From Verrucomicrobiota bacterium (lineage in GTDB: Bacteria; Verrucomicrobiota; Verrucomicrobiia; Limisphaerales; UBA9464), in the NCBI GenBank assembly GCA_947464705.1, contig CANHYD010000046.1:1-10932 (forward strand): a stretch of DNA of 10,932 nt, given 5' to 3'. The notes below the pieces were generated by a model, which saw only the letters and a program-made list of their open reading frames with translations, had not been told where the DNA came from and did no database searches. Shown here one piece after another: positions 5,788-10,932 of this stretch; position 1 is the stretch's first letter; every line of letters starts with the position of its first letter. A program made the position numbers and the translations under genes.

Positions 5788-6480
5788 ATGACCTACGCAC
5801 TCCTCCAAACCTCCCTGAACCCTCCGCCCTTGGACGCCCTGCAGCGCGCATTCAAGGCGGCACAGGCATTTTCAGTTTCCGCAGCCGACGCGATGTTCGC
5901 GGCGGACGATGCATTCGGGATTCTGGCCCGCGATCTGCCGGAGCAGGATGCGCTCAATCTGGCAGGTGCCTTGGCGGCCGAAGAAATCCCGGTGGAGGTG
6001 GTGCCTGAACGCGAGTTGAGCCGATTACCGGACGCCTCGTTTTTCTTGAGTGCTCAACTGGATGGTCCCCGGATGACCTTGTTCAATGCCCGGGAAGATT
6101 CCCAAATCGCTCCCTTGGCGGCGCTGAGCATCATCGCTGTCGGGTATGACCAGCGGGAGGTGCGGCTCGACCTCATCTTCGGCGAAGCCACGGTTCGATT
6201 TTTCACCACCCTCGAGAAGTTCCACTCGCACCACAGTCCCGAGGTGGCAGGACGTTTCCCCTCCGAACGCCTCGCTCAATTTGTGCGGGAACTCGCCGCG
6301 AGAGCTCCCCACGCACGGAAAAACCGGGGGGCCGACCTGCTGCTGTCGGCCAATCCCGGGGACCGCCTCGAGGACTTGGTGAGCTACCCTCGGCCCAGCG
6401 CCTTCATTGAGGAGATTGTTTGGCTCCTATGGCAACTGCAGCAGAGCCCTGCGGCCAGGAAGTCCGCGGAGCACTCCTGA
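5788..6480 (+). CDS. Uncharacterised 230-aa protein
   Basis: I do not recognise a named family. The protein has no signal peptide and no clear membrane helix, so it is probably cytosolic. Residues 1-85 look like a compact alpha/beta domain (helices 15-28, 32-50 and 52-66, then the strand IPVEVVP and the loop ELSRLPD). Residues 95-150 look beta-rich (MTLFN, LAALSIIAVGY, VRLDLIFGEATVRFFTT) and contain a HSHH cluster (146-149). Residues 158-225 hold amphipathic helices, ending in FIEEIVWLLWQLQQ. The reading frame continues upstream to a GTG at 5671, but I chose the ATG at 5788, where a GGA lies seven bases upstream and codon use becomes protein-like. The gene is 189 bp before pgi on the same strand and divergent from the sugar transferase. 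It is probably a real, lineage-restricted conserved protein. Confidence 0.8.
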   Translation: MTYALLQTSLNPPPLDALQRAFKAAQAFSVSAADAMFAADDAFGILARDLPEQDALNLAGALAAEEIPVEVVPERELSRLPDASFFLSAQLDGPRMTLFNAREDSQIAPLAALSIIAVGYDQREVRLDLIFGEATVRFFTTLEKFHSHHSPEVAGRFPSERLAQFVRELAARAPHARKNRGADLLLSANPGDRLEDLVSYPRPSAFIEEIVWLLWQLQQSPAARKSAEHS

Positions 6481-6669
6481 ATCCGGCTGAGGACGACCTC
6501 CCGATCCGGATACCCGCCCGCAATTCAAACGTCACCGCCACCGCCTCGATGGGGCCTCTCGGATTGGGCCTTGTTTGACGACCCAGAGTGGGAAGGGGTA
6601 GAGCCCACCGGCATTCCTGTCACTTTACTCCTTGGCAGGCCTGATCCAGTTCCTAGCGTCCGGGCAGCG

Positions 6670-8259
6670 ATGAGTGCAACCCCAGCGATTCTTTGGTCCC
6701 GCTTCCAACATCACTATCTCGATTGTCCCACGATCGGGCTGGGTCTGGACATCAGCCGAGTTCCCTTTCCGGATGATTTTCATGCCAAGATGGAGCGACC
6801 GATCCAGAAGGCCTTGGGCGAGATGGCCGAACTGGAGCGGGGAGCCATCGCCAACCCCGACGAGCAGCGGATGGTGGGGCATTACTGGCTGCGAAATCCG
6901 GCACTGGCCCCGACGCCGGCGCTCTCCCAGGCCATCGAGTCCACCCTGGAGGCGATCCAAACCTTCACCGCACAGGTCCATCGCGGCGAACTGACTGGGG
7001 CATCCGGCCCGTTCCGCAACGTGTTGGTCATCGGGATCGGGGGATCGGCGCTCGGCCCTCAGTTCGTGGCCAAAGCCCTGGGGCATTCGCGTTCCGACAA
7101 GCTCACCCCCTATTTCTTCGACAACACCGATCCGGATGGCATGGACCAGGTCCTCGCAACCTTGGAGGGCAAACTAGGGCAAACCCTGGCCCTGGTCATC
7201 TCCAAGTCCGGCGGCACTCCGGAGACCCGCAACGGAATGGTCGAGGCCCGTGCGGCCTACGAGCGGGCAGGCCTGCGCTTCGCGAGCCATGCGGTGGCCA
7301 TCACGGGAGAAGGCAGCGCCCTGCACAAGACAGCCACAGCCGACGGCTGGATCCGAACCTTCCCCATGTGGGACTGGGTGGGTGGGCGCACCAGCGAATT
7401 GAGCGCCGTGGGACTGTTGCCCGCGGCCTTGCAGGGCTTGGACATCCAGGGACTCCTCGCCGGAGCCAAGGCCTGCGACGAAGCCACCCGCAATCCGGTC
7501 GTCCGTGACAATCCGGCCGCGCAACTCGCGTTGATGTGGTATTTCCTCGGAGAAGGCCGCGGCACCAAAGACATGGTGGTGCTGCCCTACAAAGACCGCT
7601 TCGAACTTTTCTCCAAGTACCTCCAGCAACTCGTCATGGAGTCGTTGGGCAAGGAGCTGGACCTGGATGGGAAGGTCGTCCACCAAGGCTTGGCTGTGTA
7701 CGGGAACAAGGGGTCGACCGACCAGCACGCATACGTTCAGCAATTGCGGGATGGCGTGGCCAACTTCTTCGCCGTGTTCATCGAGGTCCTGAAAGACCGC
7801 GACGGGACCAGCCTCGAGGTGGAGGCGGGCGCCACCAGCGGTGACTTCCTGAGTGGGTTTTTCCTGGGCACGCGCTCCGCCCTGTACGATTCGGGCCGCG
7901 CAAGCCTCACCCTCACCGTCCCGGACGCCTCAGCGTTCACGGTGGGGATGCTCATCGCTCTGTTCGAGCGGGCCGTGGGACTTTACGCATCATTGATCCA
8001 CATCAACGCCTACCACCAGCCGGGCGTCGAGGCAGGCAAGAAGGCCGCCGCCAGCGTGCTGGGACTTCAGCGTCAAGCCGTGGCTCATCTGGCTGCCCAT
8101 CCCGGGACAGCTTTTTCTGCCGACGCACTGGCGGCCGCGGTCGGAAACGTCGATGCAGCGGAGATGATCTTCAAGATTTGCACGCACTTGGCCGCCAACC
8201 GACGAGGGGTGCAAACCGCCTCCGGCACCGGCCTGAAGGCGACCTTCCAAGCACTGTAA
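6670..8259 (+). CDS. pgi: Glucose-6-phosphate isomerase
   Basis: Pgi interconverts glucose-6-phosphate and fructose-6-phosphate in cytosolic glycolysis, gluconeogenesis and sugar-nucleotide supply. The 529-aa protein has both SIS phosphosugar-binding folds. Key segments are VIGIGGSALGP (120-130), ISKSGGTPET (177-186), FPMWDWVGGRTSELSAVG (231-248), and VMESLGKELD with the catalytic Glu E324. Then come STDQHAY with the catalytic His H353 and PGVEAGK with the active-site Lys K457. About 70 residues follow, ending in a helical region FKICTHLAANRRGVQ that resembles the C-terminal extension seen in some bacterial enzymes. I chose the ATG at 6670 (MSATPAILWS); the frame opens earlier with a TTG at 6571, but those 33 residues look non-conserved. 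No strong ribosome site is seen. The next gene follows after 97 bp. Confidence 0.97.
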   Translation: MSATPAILWSRFQHHYLDCPTIGLGLDISRVPFPDDFHAKMERPIQKALGEMAELERGAIANPDEQRMVGHYWLRNPALAPTPALSQAIESTLEAIQTFTAQVHRGELTGASGPFRNVLVIGIGGSALGPQFVAKALGHSRSDKLTPYFFDNTDPDGMDQVLATLEGKLGQTLALVISKSGGTPETRNGMVEARAAYERAGLRFASHAVAITGEGSALHKTATADGWIRTFPMWDWVGGRTSELSAVGLLPAALQGLDIQGLLAGAKACDEATRNPVVRDNPAAQLALMWYFLGEGRGTKDMVVLPYKDRFELFSKYLQQLVMESLGKELDLDGKVVHQGLAVYGNKGSTDQHAYVQQLRDGVANFFAVFIEVLKDRDGTSLEVEAGATSGDFLSGFFLGTRSALYDSGRASLTLTVPDASAFTVGMLIALFERAVGLYASLIHINAYHQPGVEAGKKAAASVLGLQRQAVAHLAAHPGTAFSADALAAAVGNVDAAEMIFKICTHLAANRRGVQTASGTGLKATFQAL

Positions 8260-8277
8260 ACACCCAACCCGAGACGT

Positions 8278-8326
8278 GCTCCGGGCTCAACGACCCAATC
8301 GCGATCTGCGCTTGTCCGGAGCCCGG
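8278..8326 (+). other. Alternative overlapping stem-loops after pgi
   Basis: Two mutually exclusive perfect stems share the same arms. GCTCCGG (8278-8284) pairs with CCGGAGC (8316-8322), and CCGGGCTC (8281-8288) pairs with GAGCCCGG (8319-8326). Loops are about 30 nt. No T-run follows, so this is not a standard terminator. It occupies most of the pgi-Dabb spacer and could be an mRNA 3' structure. Confidence 0.35.
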
Positions 8327-8356
8327 TCAGATTCCAGCCTTCCACCGAAACTTCCG

Positions 8357-8746
8357 ATGAAACCTCTGCTGCTCATTGGGGCGCTGCTCTTCGCCCTCAC
8401 CTTCCCCGCCATGTCTGACACCACCGCTTCCTCCAAGAACCACGGTAACCTCCGCCACGTCGTCGCCTTCAAGTTCAAGGACACCGCCAGCCCTGCGGAC
8501 GTCAAGAAAGTGGAGACCGCCTTCCGCGCCCTGAAGTCGAAGATCCCCCAAATCGCCAGTCTGGAAGCCGGCACCAACAACAGCCCTGAAAATCTCAACA
8601 AGGGCTGCACGCACGGTTGGATCCTCACCTTCACCTCCGAGAAGGACCGCGATGCCTACCTTGTTCATCCTGACCATCAGGAATTTGGAAAACTGGTACG
8701 CCCTCTGGTGGCCGATGTGTTCGTGATCGATTTCTGGGCCAAGTGA
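8357..8746 (+). CDS. Secreted Dabb (stress-responsive A/B barrel) domain protein
   Basis: A 129-aa protein with an N-terminal signal peptide (MKPLLLIGALLFALTFPAMS, cleavage likely near residue 20), followed by one Dabb domain (PF07876 type). Domain marks are LRHVVAFKFKDTASPADV at the first strand, a helix with FRALKSKIPQI, the strand LEAGTNNSPE, GWILTFTSEKDRDAY and the HPDHQEF motif. The final strand is VFVIDFW. Dabb domains form dimeric ferredoxin-like barrels; some are cyclases or decomposition enzymes and many have unknown roles. Export of this one to the periplasm is inferred from the leader. I chose the ATG at 8357 because it begins the signal peptide; an in-frame GTG at 8276 lies in the spacer. 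The gene sits 97 bp after pgi and 43 bp before the epimerase gene, probably co-transcribed. Confidence 0.9.
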   Translation: MKPLLLIGALLFALTFPAMSDTTASSKNHGNLRHVVAFKFKDTASPADVKKVETAFRALKSKIPQIASLEAGTNNSPENLNKGCTHGWILTFTSEKDRDAYLVHPDHQEFGKLVRPLVADVFVIDFWAK

Positions 8747-8755
8747 GCTCAGTCC

Positions 8756-8767
8756 GGGTTGGAACCC
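8756..8767 (+). other. Small inverted repeat between Dabb and epimerase genes
   Basis: GGGTTGGAACCC is a 12-bp inverted repeat (4-bp stem with a 4-nt loop) nine bases after the Dabb stop codon. No T-run follows. It is too small to call a terminator. Confidence 0.2.
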
Positions 8768-8789
8768 AAAATCAGCACCCTCTGCCGCC

Positions 8790-9800
8790 ATGCGCTGTTT
8801 TGTCACCGGTGCCTCGGGTTTTGTCGGAGCCAACCTGGTTCATGCACTGACTGCCCGCGGGCATTCGGTCCGAGCGTTGTTGCGCCCGGGGGCGGATGTC
8901 CGAGGGCTCGTGGGTAGCACCTACGAAACGATTCCCGGGGACCTCACCGACGAAATACCCAAACTCGCCCAGGCCATGGCTGGATGCGACTGGTGCTTCC
9001 ACGTGGCTGCGAGCTATGCGCTCTGGTTGCCCGACTACGCCCCTATGTACCGGGCCAATGTCGATGGAACTCGCAACATCCTGACCGCGGCGCATCAGGC
9101 CGGATGCTCGCGCATCGTGTACACAAGCACCGTCGGCTGCATCGGTCTGCCCAAGCCCGGCCCCGACGGTTCCATCGTCCCGACCGATGAGACCACGCCG
9201 GTGAGCGAGTCCCAGATGTCCAATCCCTACAAGCTCTCCAAATGGCGGGCCGAAGTGGTGGCCCGAGAACTCGCAGCGGTCGGCCTACCGGTGGTCATCG
9301 TCAATCCGAGCGCACCGATCGGCCCGCGCGATGTGAAACCCACTCCCACCGGGCAGGTGATCGTGGATTTTCTCCGTCGGGCGATGCCCGCCTACCTGGA
9401 CACCGGACTCAACTGGGTTCATGTGCAGGACGTCGTCGAGGGGCATATTCTCGCCGCTGAAAAAGGGAGGGTGGGAGAGCGCTACATCCTGGGGCATGCC
9501 CAGGGAAATTGGACCATGAAACAGGCGCTCGACACGCTTTCGGGGCTGACCGGCGTTCCGGCCCCGCGATTCCAGGTACCCCACGCCGTGGCTTTGGGTG
9601 CGGCACATGTCGACGAGTGGATGGCGCGTTGGACCGGAAAACCTCCCAAGGCACCGCTGGCCGGGGTCCGCATGGCAGCCTACAAAATGTGGTTCAACCC
9701 CGCCAAGGCCATCCAGGAACTCGGGTTACCGCAGACTCCACCCGAGCAGGCCCTCACCGATGCGGTGAAGTGGTTTCGAACCCATGGCCACGCACCCTGA
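8790..9800 (+). CDS. hpnA: HpnA-family NAD(P)-dependent sugar epimerase/dehydratase
   Basis: This 336-aa extended SDR closely fits the hopanoid-associated sugar epimerase family (HpnA, TIGR03466) as I remember it. Evidence is the N-terminal cofactor motif TGASGFVG (6-13), FHVAASYALW (70-79) and ANVDGTRNIL (89-98). The catalytic site follows, with YTSTVG (111-116) and Y147-x3-K151. The family-typical stretch VIVNPSAPIGPRDVKPTPTG (169-188) precedes PAYLDTGLNWVHVQDVVEGH and a C-terminal substrate domain ending in VKWFR. Its substrate is not firmly established, and the family also occurs outside hopanoid clusters. No squalene-hopene cyclase or other hpn gene is in the window, so the link to hopanoids is by family name only. 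The ATG at 8790 starts exactly at the beta-1 strand; no ribosome site is visible. It ends 12 bp before the convergent ThuA gene. Confidence 0.9.
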   Translation: MRCFVTGASGFVGANLVHALTARGHSVRALLRPGADVRGLVGSTYETIPGDLTDEIPKLAQAMAGCDWCFHVAASYALWLPDYAPMYRANVDGTRNILTAAHQAGCSRIVYTSTVGCIGLPKPGPDGSIVPTDETTPVSESQMSNPYKLSKWRAEVVARELAAVGLPVVIVNPSAPIGPRDVKPTPTGQVIVDFLRRAMPAYLDTGLNWVHVQDVVEGHILAAEKGRVGERYILGHAQGNWTMKQALDTLSGLTGVPAPRFQVPHAVALGAAHVDEWMARWTGKPPKAPLAGVRMAAYKMWFNPAKAIQELGLPQTPPEQALTDAVKWFRTHGHAP

Positions 9801-9812
9801 TCCGGGTTGCAC

Positions 9813-10643
9813 CTAGGGTTTCACTGGAGTCGTGATCGGCGAAGTGGATCGGACCGGAGGCGAGGGGGCGATTGACCTCAAGTAGTGAGAATCCAGGCGG
9901 TCGCACGCCCACAAGACTCCTCGAGTCACCAGATCCAGATAACGTTCGTCGCCCACGGTCTCGCTGAAATGCCCCAGCGAGGTACTGAACACCCGGGTGG
10001 ATCCGTAGCGGTTGACCCAAGTGACCGCGCAGTCGTCGTCACCCTGTGCCCCGCGTTGAAGCACGATAGCCGAGGGGAAAACCTTTACGTTGTTGTAGAG
10101 TTCTTCGTTGCCCGTCAGCCAGTCCCGCCACCCCAGACCTCGGATGATGGGGTGCTGGTTCTCCACCGTGCGGATCTGGATGGGTGTGGCCTTGCCATGC
10201 TTCATGGAGCGAAGACCGAGGTATTCCTGCCAAAGCTCGCCAGGAGCCGCGCGGTAGCTATGGACCGCACAGTGCAAATTGACCCCTGGCAGGCCAGCCC
10301 GGTGTGTGGCGAGGATCTGCGAGATCCAGTTGGTATCGGCGACCGCACCAAAACACTCGTCATGGATCACGACATCGTAGCCTTTGGCCCAGTCGCGGTT
10401 CTCATAGAGCGGAATCCGGCTCTCTTTCGACACACCGCCTTGCTCCACCGTTTCGACGATCACCCGGGCCCGAGCCTCGATGCCTCGTTTCAGCACCTCC
10501 TTCTGAACCGGGTAGTCATGACAGCATCCCCCGCAGACCAGTAGCGCACGAAGCGGACGGGGCTCAGCAGCCGACAGCCCAGCCGTCAGTGCCAGCATCC
10601 AGAGACCCGTGGCAACCCACCCCAATTGGTATCGATTCTTCAT
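9813..10643 (-). CDS. Secreted ThuA-like domain protein
   Basis: A 276-aa protein with a Sec signal peptide (about 1-26, cleavage near LSAA/EP) and a ThuA-like, class I glutamine-amidotransferase-like fold (PF06283). Signature parts are LLVCGGCCHDYP (34-45), YDVVIHDECFG, and LPGVNLHCAVHSYR with its paired His residues (124, 128). HPIIRGLGW..W..NEELYNN and VFSTSLGHFSETVGDERYLDLV (from 218), then GVLWA, complete the family pattern. ThuA proteins are tied to sugar (trehalose-type) utilisation, but the secreted planctomycete and verrucomicrobial members have no proven reaction. A Pro/Ser/Thr-rich tail follows from 258. I chose the ATG at 10643 because it gives a clean leader; an ATG at 10679 would add 12 residues. 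The gene lies 61 bp after a DUF1080 protein, a common partner in sugar breakdown loci. Confidence 0.92.
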   Translation of the reverse strand: MKNRYQLGWVATGLWMLALTAGLSAAEPRPLRALLVCGGCCHDYPVQKEVLKRGIEARARVIVETVEQGGVSKESRIPLYENRDWAKGYDVVIHDECFGAVADTNWISQILATHRAGLPGVNLHCAVHSYRAAPGELWQEYLGLRSMKHGKATPIQIRTVENQHPIIRGLGWRDWLTGNEELYNNVKVFPSAIVLQRGAQGDDDCAVTWVNRYGSTRVFSTSLGHFSETVGDERYLDLVTRGVLWACDRLDSHYLRSIAPSPPVRSTSPITTPVKP

Positions 10644-10704
10644 AACAACACAGCACAGAACGCCCCAGTGCCTCTGCATCCAAAACGGCTACCTGAAGAT
10701 GGGA

Positions 10705-10932
10705 TCAATCCAGCTTGCGGACCCAGATGTTGCGGTAGCGCACCGGATTACCGTGATCCTGGAGAAGCAGCGGACCCATGGGCGTCACTCCAGAGAACTT
10801 CGCCGAAACCGAGGCGTCGCCCTGGATCGGAATATGGTCCTGAACCAGCACGCCATTGTGCAGCACCGTGAACGAGCCCGGTTGCACTTTACCATCGGCT
10901 CCCGGCTTGGGCGGATGGAACACAATGTCGTA
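10705..10932 (-). CDS. DUF1080 (3-keto-disaccharide hydrolase-like) protein, C-terminal part only
   Basis: Seventy-five C-terminal residues are present; the 5' end lies beyond the right edge of the window, and the frame stays open to 10932. Visible features are YDIVFHPP, then FTVLHNGVLVQDHIPI and the very typical ending GPLLLQDHGNPVRYRNIWVR. This is the beta-jelly-roll (LamG/GH16-like) end of the PF06439 family, whose characterised members act on 3-keto-glucosides. The protein is usually secreted, but its N-terminus is not visible here. It precedes the ThuA gene on the same strand by 61 bp, and the two are likely co-transcribed for periplasmic sugar processing. Truncation is by the window edge and does not mean a pseudogene. 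Confidence 0.92.
   Translation of the reverse strand, partial: YDIVFHPPKPGADGKVQPGSFTVLHNGVLVQDHIPIQGDASVSAKFSGVTPMGPLLLQDHGNPVRYRNIWVRKLD

Noticed and set aside
6571..6669. N-terminal extension of Pgi from the TTG at 6571
   Set aside because: The added residues do not resemble the Pgi N-terminus, and the ATG at 6670 gives a natural start.
9885..10544. Plus-strand open frame opposite the ThuA gene
   Set aside because: Antisense to a protein with clear ThuA motifs; no recognisable content.

Overview
The window looks like chromosomal DNA from a GC-rich, Gram-negative bacterium of the Planctomycetota-Verrucomicrobiota-Chlamydiota group, most likely Verrucomicrobiota. The clues are a lipoprotein resembling the exosortase-associated TIGR04073 family, a secreted ThuA-fold protein next to a DUF1080 (3-keto-disaccharide hydrolase) protein, an HpnA-type epimerase and a secreted Dabb protein. 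Most genes also lack a good Shine-Dalgarno sequence. The lineage is inferred from gene content only.

Left part (1-5543): a perfect 20-bp tandem repeat (1-118) starts at the window edge. Six genes then run on the minus strand. In transcription order they are a polyprenyl-phosphate sugar-1-phosphate transferase (4161-5543), tatA (3775-4044), tatC (2592-3623), a small TIGR04073-like lipoprotein (2086-2511), ispE of the MEP isoprenoid pathway (1125-2003) and a classical SDR oxidoreductase (171-938). Gaps of 80-186 bp, several holding stem-loops, suggest a co-directional cluster rather than one tight operon. The functional thread is the cell envelope: polyprenyl-linked glycan initiation, Tat export, an outer lipoprotein and isoprenoid precursor supply.

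Centre (5544-5787): a divergent, relatively AT-rich intergenic region with candidate back-to-back promoters.

Right part (5788-9800): four plus-strand genes follow. They are an unrecognised 230-aa protein, glucose-6-phosphate isomerase (pgi), a secreted Dabb-domain protein and an HpnA-family NAD(P)-dependent sugar epimerase. The last meets, tail to tail with a 12-bp gap, a minus-strand pair: a truncated DUF1080 protein (10705 to the window edge) and a secreted ThuA-like protein (9813-10643).

I see no transposase, phage gene, CRISPR array, tRNA, rRNA or defence system, and no convincing novel multi-gene system. The points most worth a second look are an intrinsic-terminator-like hairpin that abuts the ispE start codon and contains its ribosome binding site, a TatC with an unusually long first periplasmic loop, the exosortase/EPS-flavoured gene neighbourhood, the uncharacterised 230-aa protein, and the perfect 20-bp tandem repeat.
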